Source: Pseudomonadota bacterium (GTDB taxonomy: Bacteria; Pseudomonadota; Gammaproteobacteria; Burkholderiales; Burkholderiaceae_B). From it: 64,000 nucleotides of DNA. Where the stretch lies: NCBI GenBank assembly GCA_023439305.1, contig JAEXOO010000035.1, forward strand, positions 1-64,000, read 5' to 3'. Each line of letters begins with the position of its first letter. Position 1 is the first letter of the stretch. Both the position numbers and the translations under genes were made by a program. Below, in pieces: positions 8,728 to 15,995 of the stretch. Below the pieces are notes generated by a model that was not told the DNA's origin, searched no databases, and worked only from the letters and a program-made list of their open reading frames with translations.

Positions 8728-10001
8728 CGTAGCCTGCCAGTTGTTTGGGTGACTGTCGGTCGATTAATCGGGAAGCGGTACACAAGCATGTAGCCCTGGG
8801 CGTCACAAGGATGATCATGACCACTGCTCTTGTCCGGCTCCCCGTTCTTGTCGTAGGCCTGCTGCTCCAGCGCTTCGGTCAGCACCGGGCAACGGTCCGT
8901 GTTCACTTTCCAGCGCCGCTGGCCCATATCGTTGAGAAGCATGGCGTTCACCGCGTTGACGCGGTCGCGCACGGATGGGTTGCGGCTGTTCGCCCGTACA
9001 GTGAAGCCGGCCTGCCGCAGAATGCTCAGGTCCGATTCGCTCGCGTTCTTGCTGCTCGTGTTCTGACCACTGGCGTCGGGATAGACCACCACGGCATGCC
9101 CTCGATCCTTGAACCGGTCTTTGAGCAGCTTGGCCATGGCGGGCGTGTCCCGCACCTCAGTCAGCTCAGCCACGGTGATCGGCAAGTCATCGCGGATCAC
9201 ATTGATGGTGGCCGTCATATTCAGCACGTTGAAGTCCATACCCACATGCAGCGTCTCGTTCGGTCGTTCGACCTCGGCGCTGTGATTGCGCCGCCGGCAG
9301 AAGGACGGATACACGCTGCCGCTGTTCAGGTTCACGAACCGGCCCTGCAGGTACGCCTCGATCAGTTGGGCCGGATAGGACTCGCGCAAGGAGTCCACAT
9401 AATCGTCCGGCAAGAACGGATTGCTTGAGGTGGCCGCCTGGACCATCACATAGCCCGGCTTGGGCTTGCGGGCCCAGGTCTCATAAGCAAACCGGAATCC
9501 CTCGGGCGTGGAATAGGCGCTCACCCGGTTGAATGGCTTGTCCACGCCTTTGGGCTTTTGCCGATTTCGGGCAATGATCTTGCGCCAGGCTGCCTCGGCC
9601 TGCACCTTCTTGAGCGTGTCGATCTCGTCCACGTGCGCCCGGTAGGACTCATATCCCACGATGCGCGCCGGGTTCTCCAGCGTGCGCAGGATGAAGTCGC
9701 CGCAGTTGGGCGCGCTGGTATAGATGATGTTTTCCTGCTTGTTGTACTTGTACCGAATGCCTAGTTCAGACAGCTTCTCTTCCATCCGCGGCGCCAGGAT
9801 CAGGCGTACCAGGTCATAGGTCGGCTCATACAGGGCAATCAGGGCATCCGAGGACTCCAGCGCGTCACGCAATGCGCAGTTGGCCAGAGTCTCTGTCTTG
9901 CCGCTTCCAAAGCCGCCAATGAAAGCCGGGTATTTGGCCTCAGTCTGAAAGAACCGCGCTTGCGGCTCCGTCATCTGTAGGCGAAGGGTTCGGCTTTGCA
10001 T
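8724..10001 (-). CDS. Phage terminase large subunit
   Basis: A 425-residue packaging motor. The ATPase Walker A is GGFGSGKT (about residues 29-36) and the Walker B-like site is HVDEID (about 121-126). The C-terminal nuclease half shows GMDFNV near 250 and YPDASG further on, the acidic residues of an RNase H-like nuclease. It translocates DNA into the prohead and cuts concatemers. The ATG at 10001 was chosen because GAG precedes it; it overlaps the small subunit gene by 62 bases. Confidence 0.88.
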   Translation of the reverse strand: MQSRTLRLQMTEPQARFFQTEAKYPAFIGGFGSGKTETLANCALRDALESSDALIALYEPTYDLVRLILAPRMEEKLSELGIRYKYNKQENIIYTSAPNCGDFILRTLENPARIVGYESYRAHVDEIDTLKKVQAEAAWRKIIARNRQKPKGVDKPFNRVSAYSTPEGFRFAYETWARKPKPGYVMVQAATSSNPFLPDDYVDSLRESYPAQLIEAYLQGRFVNLNSGSVYPSFCRRRNHSAEVERPNETLHVGMDFNVLNMTATINVIRDDLPITVAELTEVRDTPAMAKLLKDRFKDRGHAVVVYPDASGQNTSSKNASESDLSILRQAGFTVRANSRNPSVRDRVNAVNAMLLNDMGQRRWKVNTDRCPVLTEALEQQAYDKNGEPDKSSGHDHPCDAQGYMLVYRFPINRPTVTQTTGRLR

Positions 10002-10500
10002 GAACAATCTCAATCTGGATCTTGCCTACCGGCGTTTCATCTGGTGGCGAATTCTTGGCCAGCTCGGCCCGTGTTCGTTCCAGGCTCTCAATGCGAGCCG
10101 TCAGCTTATCAATCAGGCCCGTGTAGTCCCGTACCTTGCTAGTGGTAGTCACCTGCTCAGCACCGGCAACCACCACGCCTTCGATGATGACCGGCTCACG
10201 CTTTTCGCTATCCAGCTCCAGGGTGTTGCCGTACTCGGTTTCCCGAGCCAAGGCACGCATCAGGCGAATCCGCGTCAGGCGCAGCTCTTCATCAACCTTG
10301 CCCAGTTCGATCTGGGCGGCCAGCTCTTTTTCTTCTTCAGTGAAATACCGGGAGTAGATGCTCCCTGGGGTAGCGGCGTTCCGGTTGCCCTTGTTGGCCT
10401 TGCTCGCCCCACCACCGTGTAGTTTGCAGCGCTTGGACCCCGGCACCGCATGGCGCTTACATGGCTCCCCGCTGCGCGTCTTTGCGCCACATAGGGCCAT
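9940..10500 (-). CDS. Phage terminase small subunit
   Basis: A 186-residue protein beginning with a CGAKTRSGEPCK, then RCKLHGG motif, the Cys/His cluster and HGG signature of a common phage small-terminase or HGG-domain family. A helical coiled part (about 110-150) may mediate ring assembly. The small subunit recognises the packaging site and stimulates the large subunit. It has GAGGTG before the ATG at 10500 and is the first gene of the late run, immediately after the terminator at 10553-10573. Confidence 0.75.
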   Translation of the reverse strand: MALCGAKTRSGEPCKRHAVPGSKRCKLHGGGASKANKGNRNAATPGSIYSRYFTEEEKELAAQIELGKVDEELRLTRIRLMRALARETEYGNTLELDSEKREPVIIEGVVVAGAEQVTTTSKVRDYTGLIDKLTARIESLERTRAELAKNSPPDETPVGKIQIEIVHAKPNPSPTDDGAASAVLSD

Positions 10501-10552
10501 GTCAGCACCTCATTCATGGGGTGTTTTGGATAATTGGAAAAACGTAGGCAAT

Positions 10553-10573
10553 AAAAAACCGCCCTGGAGGCGG
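10553..10573 (-). terminator. Intrinsic terminator upstream of the terminase genes
   Basis: CCGCC pairs with GGCGG around CTGGA. Read leftward it ends in TTTTTT, then ATT. It separates the early leftward genes from the late genes, the place where a late antiterminator would act. Confidence 0.65.
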
Positions 10574-10655
10574 CGTATTAGAATCCTAACTCCTTCGCCG
10601 TAACTTCTGTATCGGCTCCGGCATCAACCATATTGGCCACCTCACGGAACTCGAC

Positions 10656-11108
10656 ATGAACCAGCCAAAAAACATGAGCGCACCTGACACATCCGTGGCA
10701 GCTCCTGCACTTCTCCCTATTCGGTTAGCACACTGCACATCAATGAGGCAGGCCCTTGCCTTTTTAGAGGAACAAATACGAGCTGCCCCCGATAACACCG
10801 AGCTATTAAAAATCTATAGAGACCTCTGCGTTGAAGACGCAAAGCTCGAGGGCGAGCACAACGAGCGCTTGGTTGAAAGGCACAAAATTGACTCTGCCGA
10901 ACGGGTCAGCCTTCGAAAGCTCGAAATTGAGGGGCATGGAAACCAAACAAAATCGCTTATAGAAACAAATAAGGCGTATCTAGAAAAAAATGTGGCAGGC
11001 CAACAGACTTACCCCTTAACCTGGGTATACCTGCCCCCTACCCCGGCCTACCCACCCACTCCTCCCGTCTCGTATTCGACATCTTTTCCTTTTCTTTCAA
11101 GTACATAG
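10656..11108 (+). CDS. Hypothetical protein on the opposite strand (candidate moron)
   Basis: A 150-residue reading frame on the plus strand inside an otherwise leftward region. Residues 30-105 look like a genuine soluble helical protein (EEQIRAAPDNTELLKIYRDL, then many Glu, Arg and Lys). The last 40 residues are Pro, Tyr and Ser-rich, which may be a linker or decay after a frameshift. Base composition is more A+T-rich than the flanks. No family is recognised. It may be a separately transcribed lysogeny gene. Confidence 0.45.
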   Translation: MNQPKNMSAPDTSVAAPALLPIRLAHCTSMRQALAFLEEQIRAAPDNTELLKIYRDLCVEDAKLEGEHNERLVERHKIDSAERVSLRKLEIEGHGNQTKSLIETNKAYLEKNVAGQQTYPLTWVYLPPTPAYPPTPPVSYSTSFPFLSST

Positions 11109-11234
11109 GAGATGTCGGAAGCATATTAAAAACGTTGCCAAAATTTAGAAAGTACGTTCCGCGTCATGCACAAAAGACGGTTCTTCGCATACCATAAAGA
11201 ACCACTGGTCATCGCTGCCGGCGGGCTTTGTTTC

Positions 11235-11450
11235 CTACTCATTTGCGCACAAGCGACGCTGACTCAGCGCCGTGTACTTTGCCTTATCACCTTCAACTCG
11301 CGTCTGGTTTCCGCACATCCAGCATGAGCAGGGCTTGGGAGTCTCCACTGCCCTGCCCAGCTCCTTACCCGTCAACTCACGGCCCCACCAGAAACGACGC
11401 TGCGTCTTCAAGCGCTTCACATGAGCGCGACGCACAGCACGCATTGACAT
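11235..11450 (-). CDS. Small phage protein with CxMCGN motif
   Basis: A 71-residue basic protein starting at the ATG at 11450, with a clear GGAGG five bases upstream; the longer frame lacks this. It is rich in Arg at the start (MSMRAVRRAHVKRLKTQRR) and carries a CSCWMCGNQ cluster near residue 43. Short basic proteins with this Cys pattern are frequent in phage early regions. The function is unknown; nucleic-acid or metal binding is plausible. Confidence 0.65.
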   Translation of the reverse strand: MSMRAVRRAHVKRLKTQRRFWWGRELTGKELGRAVETPKPCSCWMCGNQTRVEGDKAKYTALSQRRLCANE

Positions 11451-11516
11451 GCCAACCTCCAAAATCGATAGTTGAAGGCAGCAAAGCCCGCTCAATCTTT
11501 CGACTGGCGGGCCTGT

Positions 11517-11819
11517 TCAAAACCTATAGGCACAGTTGTGCTGCCTGTATTGTTGCGGTTTCTGTTGCGGTCGGCAAGAACTTGATGTTGCGGTTTTCCA
11601 CCAATATTCAGCATCGCCGCCATTCACCGTCTGCGCGCGGGAACTATAAATCTGCCCATTGGTTTCAAGCGCGTAAAGCACACGCTGAATTCCGACGCGT
11701 ATAGATGCCCGCTGTTTAGGGGTTGAGTTCGGCGCCACGTATCCAACGATATGTCGAACCTTAAACCGCCGACCAGGATGCGCACCCATGAGATTGATGA
11801 CTTCATTGGCGTACTTCAC
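11517..11819 (-). CDS. Small phage protein, winged-helix-like
   Basis: A 100-residue protein using a GTG start at 11819 that overlaps the stop of the preceding gene (GTGA), with GGGAGG upstream. Residues 1-85 look like a small DNA-binding fold (VKYANEVINLMGAHPGRRF, then a helix with IRVGIQRVLYALE and a strand YWWKT). The tail is Gln and Ser-rich. It may be a regulator, but this is inference from the pattern of helices only. Confidence 0.55.
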   Translation of the reverse strand: MKYANEVINLMGAHPGRRFKVRHIVGYVAPNSTPKQRASIRVGIQRVLYALETNGQIYSSRAQTVNGGDAEYWWKTATSSSCRPQQKPQQYRQHNCAYRF

Positions 11820-12184
11820 CGCACCTCCCTCCACACCAATTCCTTGAACAGCCCCAGGTACAGCTTGTACTCGGGTTCTCGAATCCATACCCCTGTCACG
11901 CCCTGGATCCACCGCTGGGCCTTTTCGCGGCGCTGGCGGGCCGTCAGGCCCTGGAAGAAGCCGTGACGCTGCGGATACTCGGCAATGATGATCATCTGTT
12001 CGTGATGCGGCAGGGTCTTATGCAGGCGCTCTACCTGCTCGGCCTGCTCCGGCAAGATGACTGGCTTGAGCGCTTCCTCGTCGTCGCAATGCGGCACCAC
12101 GTCCAGCATGTTCCCCACCCGCTCGCCCGAGGCGCACCAGCGTGCCCAGTTCCACAAGATCGAATCCGCGTCGTAACGTTGCAT
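11816..12184 (-). CDS. Putative late-gene regulator or antitermination-type phage protein
   Basis: A 122-residue protein at the end of the replication block, where phages commonly encode a late regulator. It opens with DSILWNWARWCASGE, a pattern seen in phage proteins of the antiterminator Q or DUF1133 type. It then has a helix-rich end (GLTARQRREKAQRWI) that could be a helix-turn-helix. The ATG at 12184 has GGGAGG upstream and overlaps the previous stop (TGATG). The terminator ahead of the terminase genes would be its natural target. The role is inferred. Confidence 0.5.
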   Translation of the reverse strand: MQRYDADSILWNWARWCASGERVGNMLDVVPHCDDEEALKPVILPEQAEQVERLHKTLPHHEQMIIIAEYPQRHGFFQGLTARQRREKAQRWIQGVTGVWIREPEYKLYLGLFKELVWREVR

Positions 12185-12519
12185 CAAACCTCCCGCACAG
12201 AAATGCCATGGACCTGGAGCATGAGCTTGCGCTTCACGATGTAGTCCCGCGTGCGCATGCCCTTGGCGTCCTCGATTACCTGCTGACCGGTGCGGGCGTC
12301 CGTGTACCGGAAATCCGCCACGTACTCACAGGCCCGCTCTGCCTTGCCATCCGCCCGCCGCTGCTTAGGGATCAACTCGAACCGTGGCTGCAGCTCCAGG
12401 CCGCTGATCTGCCCTGCCCGTTCCAGCAGCTTCAGTTGCTGGTAGCGGGCGGCTTCCAGCTTGCTGGGAAACTGAATGCCGTCGATTACCGTCTTACGGT
12501 TTCCGTACTTGCGCTTCAT
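12184..12519 (-). CDS. DUF1064-family phage endonuclease-like protein
   Basis: A 111-residue protein with the DUF1064 pattern: KYGNRKTVIDGIQFPSKLEA at the start, then LELQPRFEL, YVADFRY and VIEDAKG. The spacing of E, D and ExxK residues resembles small PD-(D/E)XK nucleases. Members occur in phage replication blocks and may process DNA junctions or single-strand ends. The 5-prime end overlaps the previous gene by 4 bases. Confidence 0.75.
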   Translation of the reverse strand: MKRKYGNRKTVIDGIQFPSKLEAARYQQLKLLERAGQISGLELQPRFELIPKQRRADGKAERACEYVADFRYTDARTGQQVIEDAKGMRTRDYIVKRKLMLQVHGISVREV

Positions 12520-13172
12520 GCTTGCAGCCTCCGAGGCTCTACCCCCAGCATTACCGCACCCAGCTCTTGCTCTCCGAGCTGCTGGAATCCGATGCGCGGG
12601 CTATCAGATCCACCCAGCAGCACTTGTTTTGCGCGGGCAGCATCCCCAATCAGCACGGGCGGCTGTGATCTGAGCCCATTTTGGGAGTTCTGCGCCTCAG
12701 CAATACCGATCAATGTGCGCGGGTATTCGACTGCTCCACCACGGTTCCGGTAGCCGCGATATCGGTTCTCAAACTCCTTGGCGACGAACGGCCACTCATG
12801 TTCAGTCTTGGTGCCTAGGGCCACCCAGCCCCCCATGTCCATGACAACCGCGTGGATGATCGAATCATCAAACACTACGGTCTGATAGGTTCCGATGCTG
12901 CGAACCGCCTCATTCACCTTCGACCAGGCCAGCAGCGCACCGTCCTGAGTCGTTCCGCCGATCATTCGAATCACATCAGCGGGCTTGGGCATGAACTGGC
13001 CAGAATCTGGGCTCTGCATATGTCTGTTCAAGCCCTCACGGACGGCAGCCAAGTCGTACTGGTTCAGCACGTTCCACCACAACGAGATGGCCATGCCGGA
13101 CATGGTTTTTCCATACAGGTCTGCTGTTGCGTTCAACAGCTGGGAGAATTGATCGAAATCACCCTGTTGCAT
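12516..13172 (-). CDS. Phage replication-associated protein (DUF6475-like)
   Basis: A 218-residue protein behind the O-like gene, in the position of a P-type replication partner. It has a helical N-terminal part (FDQFSQLLNATADLYGK) and a segment WWNVLNQYDLAAVREGLNRH, with PKPADVIRMIGG after it. This layout is typical of phage proteins thought to load or recruit helicase. The ATG at 13172 has GGAGGT six bases upstream. The biochemical role is inferred from position and family resemblance. Confidence 0.65.
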   Translation of the reverse strand: MQQGDFDQFSQLLNATADLYGKTMSGMAISLWWNVLNQYDLAAVREGLNRHMQSPDSGQFMPKPADVIRMIGGTTQDGALLAWSKVNEAVRSIGTYQTVVFDDSIIHAVVMDMGGWVALGTKTEHEWPFVAKEFENRYRGYRNRGGAVEYPRTLIGIAEAQNSQNGLRSQPPVLIGDAARAKQVLLGGSDSPRIGFQQLGEQELGAVMLGVEPRRLQA

Positions 13173-14010
13173 TGCCACCTCCAAAAATCATTGCTTTGGC
13201 ATGCGCCGCAGCTGCCATGTTTTGCTCAAACAGCGAGCCACTAGGCGTACGGGACGCCGCATGAGCGCCCACCGGTACACCGTCCTCCCAGCGGCGCTGG
13301 TTCAGGTATGTCAACGGCGCAGGCTCATACCCTCCCAGCCATTGCGGCGTGGTTTTGATGGCCAGCAAGTGGCTCAGAATGTCGTCGGCAACCTCGTCCA
13401 GCTTTCTGGCTTTCCAGATTTGGGCGCACTTTGCCTTTGCGACCTTGCGGCCAGTGCTCGGGTAGGATTGCCAGAACTTCTGGAATTTCTCGGAGGCCAG
13501 TGCGCGACGGTTCGGTTCGGCAGAACCGGACATATCTGTTTCTGTAGTCTCTGTAGTAGTCTTCCCTATTAACGAATTGCGCTTTGCGTCATCCCCCGAT
13601 TGCGGAATGTGTTGCCCCCCAATTGCGTTTTCGTCGTTCGGGAAATGCGCTTCCCGCAAGTCGCCATTTTCAGGTTCGGATGCCGCCGATACGGACTCAA
13701 TCCAAGCGTTAAAGGCCTCCCGGTTCAACTTGTAAAAGATGCGGTGCTTAAGACGTTCGGGGGTTTCAATAAGGAGTCCCAGATCCCGCAGCTTCTTGCG
13801 TGCCGTTGCTTGCTCACGGTAGGAAAGCCCTGTCTCGTCCTCCCACTGCTTGGATTCTTTGTGGACGCCGCGCTCGTCTGTCGATTTCTCGTCCCAATAC
13901 ATCAGCTGACCAAGAAAAATGGCCGTAGCCACGCCGCCGACATAACGGGCCAGAGCCGCGTGATAGGCAATAGGCCTGCCGATGGCCCTGATAGTGTCCA
14001 AGGGCCTCAT
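13159..14010 (-). CDS. Phage replication initiator (O-like, winged helix)
   Basis: A 283-residue protein. The N-terminal part (about 1-105) resembles a winged-helix replication domain: FLGQLMYWDEKS, then WEDETGLSYREQATARKKL and a wing IFYKLNREAF. A low-complexity linker follows, rich in Ser, Glu and Thr. The C-terminal domain (about 155-240) has FQKFWQSYP with KCAQIWKARKLD, as in many phage O-like proteins. It probably binds the phage origin. The ATG at 14010 has GGAGGGG upstream. Confidence 0.75.
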   Translation of the reverse strand: MRPLDTIRAIGRPIAYHAALARYVGGVATAIFLGQLMYWDEKSTDERGVHKESKQWEDETGLSYREQATARKKLRDLGLLIETPERLKHRIFYKLNREAFNAWIESVSAASEPENGDLREAHFPNDENAIGGQHIPQSGDDAKRNSLIGKTTTETTETDMSGSAEPNRRALASEKFQKFWQSYPSTGRKVAKAKCAQIWKARKLDEVADDILSHLLAIKTTPQWLGGYEPAPLTYLNQRRWEDGVPVGAHAASRTPSGSLFEQNMAAAAHAKAMIFGGGNATG

Positions 14011-14405
14011 GCCGCCCCTCCATCTCGAATAGGCGCCCAACGGGCATAGGCAGCGTCCCAGAGCGAAAACTTCAGCTCCTTGGCCGCACCAGATTGATCA
14101 ATGAACCGATGGCAGGCCATGCAGCCTGGAACGGTGTAAATGTCGTCGGCCTTGCGGCCTGTGGCTTTGCCATGGCGGGCCTGGTTGCTGTGGCACGGAA
14201 CTACCGTGTCAAAGCCGGCTGGGCCCAGGCAGACCCAATCAATGGCCAGGAAACACGGCTGCCTGCGGCAGGCGTCCAGCATCGACTTGTCATGCCGGCC
14301 TGGCCGCTTCTTGGGCGCCCGCTTCTTCCAGGCCGTGGCCTTCATCGGTTTGTAGGCGCGCAGAGGGCCGCCGGCGCGCAATGTGCTATTCCAGGCGGTC
14401 TTCAT
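14007..14405 (-). CDS. YbcO-like (DUF1364) nuclease
   Basis: A 132-residue protein with the DUF1364 pattern: LDACRRQPCFLAI, then VVPCHSNQARHGKATGRKADD and GCMACHRFID. These Cys and His residues match the HNH-like, metal-binding fold of the E. coli prophage protein YbcO. It begins with a basic N-terminal extension. It overlaps both neighbours by 4 bases. The expected activity is nicking or cutting of DNA in the nin region; this is family-based. Confidence 0.75.
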   Translation of the reverse strand: MKTAWNSTLRAGGPLRAYKPMKATAWKKRAPKKRPGRHDKSMLDACRRQPCFLAIDWVCLGPAGFDTVVPCHSNQARHGKATGRKADDIYTVPGCMACHRFIDQSGAAKELKFSLWDAAYARWAPIRDGGAA

Positions 14406-14833
14406 TGGGCTTGCTGCGGAAACTCAAGCATCACGCCGCGGGCGCTGAAATCAGCCTGCACAGTCTCCGCATACGCGCTCAACTGCTTACGACTCATGAG
14501 CGATGTCACCGGTAGGTACTTCATCATCAGAAGCTTCTCTTCGTAGCTCCGACCTTTGATGATCGAGTCGTACATGCTGCGGAACTCGTCATCCTCGGCG
14601 CGCATGATCGGGACGCCGTGATGCAGCTTGCAGTAGCAGCGCCAGCCCAACGCATCATCTTCGGGAAGCTCGCGGGCAATCTGCCCGTACCAGACATGGG
14701 TAATGTCGTTCTGAGGCAAGGTGCGGGCCTTGCCGGTCTTGATTGAAATGCGTAGGTATCGGTGGGCCTGGTACTGGCTACGCAGGTCGCCCATGAAGCG
14801 CTGCAGTGACTCGTCGCTGTTCACGATTTGCAT
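14402..14833 (-). CDS. NinB-like recombination protein
   Basis: A 143-residue protein with a core reading RTLPQNDITHVWYGQIAREL, similar to the R-x-x-x-QN-x-x-(W/Y) helix of NinB/Orf proteins. WRCYCKLHHGVPI and a C-terminal helix follow. NinB acts as a recombination mediator on single-stranded DNA. AAGGGG precedes the ATG. Position between the cII-like and YbcO-like genes mirrors lambdoid nin regions. The family call is moderate because only the central motif is convincing. Confidence 0.6.
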   Translation of the reverse strand: MQIVNSDESLQRFMGDLRSQYQAHRYLRISIKTGKARTLPQNDITHVWYGQIARELPEDDALGWRCYCKLHHGVPIMRAEDDEFRSMYDSIIKGRSYEEKLLMMKYLPVTSLMSRKQLSAYAETVQADFSARGVMLEFPQQAQ

Positions 14834-14834
14834 G

Positions 14835-15356
14835 TCAGCGCCCCTTCTCTACTGCGCGCAAAACATTGCGTTCTGAGCGGTGTAGTAGGACACGGGTATC
14901 TCTAAATAGAGGCACCAGCTGATCCGCCTCTTTCTGCTCAATAGCGTTGTCTTGCACAGTCGCAGACGTAGCAGCGGCAATTTGCCCCCATTTTTCCGAA
15001 ATAAGCAGAAATTTTTCCTGTAATGCTTTGCACTCATCTTCCCAGCCGCCAACCGGCGCGGGAGGAACGTAATCGACATGAATGCCGCGCTGAGCGTTCA
15101 TGACGAGAAGCCAGTCCCAGGCATACTCGGCCCCGCCGACCTTCTCTTCCATCCATTCGCCCAGCATTTCAGCCATCGAAATGCTGATTTCATCCCCATT
15201 GGCGCCACGAAGTTTGGCGCGCAGGCTCTCTGGATGGATGCTGCGCCCTCGCCGCTCCGTCAGAAATCGGGCGGCCTCCACCACCCCACCGGGCGTTTTG
15301 CGGACGCTGTTATAAAGAACGTCCAGCCAGTCTGTATTTGAGTATTTGCAGGTCAT
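14835..15356 (-). CDS. CII-family phage regulatory protein
   Basis: A 173-residue protein of the phage CII family common in betaproteobacterial prophages. It shows VYNSVRKTPGG-like text (LYNSVRKTPGGVVEAARFL), then RRGRSIHPESLRAKLRG and ISISMAEMLGEWM, which form the helix-turn-helix region. It sits directly downstream of cro in the leftward operon, the usual cII place. It probably activates lysogeny promoters. A 341-bp gap separates it from cro. Confidence 0.8.
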   Translation of the reverse strand: MTCKYSNTDWLDVLYNSVRKTPGGVVEAARFLTERRGRSIHPESLRAKLRGANGDEISISMAEMLGEWMEEKVGGAEYAWDWLLVMNAQRGIHVDYVPPAPVGGWEDECKALQEKFLLISEKWGQIAAATSATVQDNAIEQKEADQLVPLFRDTRVLLHRSERNVLRAVEKGR

Positions 15357-15445
15357 TACCTTGAAACCCTCGCTATTTCAGTGTTTCGCTGGATCCGGCG
15401 CGTCGATACGATGCAAGTGTGGAAACTACGTATCGGAAAGCACGA

Positions 15446-15652
15446 ATGGAAACGAATGGGTTGGCGCCGGACACTACCGGCATGGAAGAAGAAATCGACT
15501 TAGAGCGCCTGGAGCTGCTGGACCGTGCCGAAGAGCTGGCCAGGCAAATGTTTGAATACCCAACAGAGGCCCATGTAGAGGGCGTGCTGGACAGGCTGCT
15601 GTGGAATGAGCTTCACGGCCTGGGTGAAGCCGGGGCCGCGACGTTGCACTAA
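15446..15652 (+). CDS. Hypothetical small acidic protein
   Basis: A 68-residue protein read against the leftward operon, between cII and cro. From residue 13 it is an acidic helix (MEEEIDLERLELLDRAEELA) and ends ELHGLGEAGAATLH. The ATG at 15446 has GGAAAG upstream; a GTG at 15419 is an alternative. Lying antisense in the cro-cII gap, it could be expressed from a promoter of its own. No family is recognised. Confidence 0.5.
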   Translation: METNGLAPDTTGMEEEIDLERLELLDRAEELARQMFEYPTEAHVEGVLDRLLWNELHGLGEAGAATLH

Positions 15653-15694
15653 ACGTCGGTTGGGCCAATCGGGATCGGCTCGCGGTCTTTTGAG

Positions 15695-15919
15695 TCAGGC
15701 ATGGCTGCTCTCCTTCGTTTGTTGGCGATACAGATCCTCCAGGCGAATGCGCTTGCCATGCCGCTTCGCCAACGCAACTAGGCTAAGCGCATGGTCAATT
15801 GCAGGCCTGGTCACACCCCGCTCATATTGAGAAATGGTTGGCTGCGTCACGCCGAGCAGGGCTGCCAAGGCAGATTGCGACATGCCAGCCGTCTTTCGGA
15901 TTTCATGGATCATGTTCAT
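15695..15919 (-). CDS. cro: Cro-like helix-turn-helix repressor
   Basis: A 74-residue XRE-type protein with a complete helix-turn-helix (MSQSALAALLGVTQPTISQYERG, residues 13-35 in part) and little else, as in Cro. It is transcribed divergently from the CI-like gene across a 76-bp region holding an operator pair. The -10 hexamer TATAAT ends seven bases before the first ATG, and no ribosome site is present, so the mRNA is probably leaderless. It should repress cI and tune the lytic operon. Confidence 0.8.
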   Translation of the reverse strand: MNMIHEIRKTAGMSQSALAALLGVTQPTISQYERGVTRPAIDHALSLVALAKRHGKRIRLEDLYRQQTKESSHA

Positions 15920-15925
15920 GAATTT

Positions 15926-15954
15926 ATTATAAGCATTGCTTCTATTACAAGCAA
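15926..15954 (-). promoter_or_regulatory. Leftward early promoter (cro promoter, PR-like)
   Basis: On the minus strand TTGCTT (15949-15954) and TATAAT (15926-15931) are separated by exactly 17 bases. The expected start point falls on the A of the cro ATG at 15919. Both operator arms overlap the promoter. Confidence 0.75.
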
Positions 15955-15959
15955 TGCTT
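15931..15959. promoter_or_regulatory. CI/Cro operator pair
   Basis: AAGCATTGCTT (15931-15941) and AAGCAATGCTT (15949-15959) are exact reverse complements, 7 bases apart. The first overlaps the cro -10 box and spacer, the second its -35 box. A diverged third site GAAGCACCACTT (15971-15982) lies in the cI promoter spacer. The first site recurs at 19950-19960. Confidence 0.75.
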
Positions 15960-15960
15960 T

Positions 15961-15989
15961 TTGCCTCTTAGAAGCACCACTTATATATT
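15961..15989 (+). promoter_or_regulatory. cI promoter (PRM-like), probably giving a leaderless mRNA
   Basis: TTGCCT (15961-15966) and TATATT (15984-15989) are 17 bases apart. Only six bases separate the -10 box from the cI ATG, and there is no ribosome site. Confidence 0.65.
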
Positions 15990-15995
15990 TCATTC

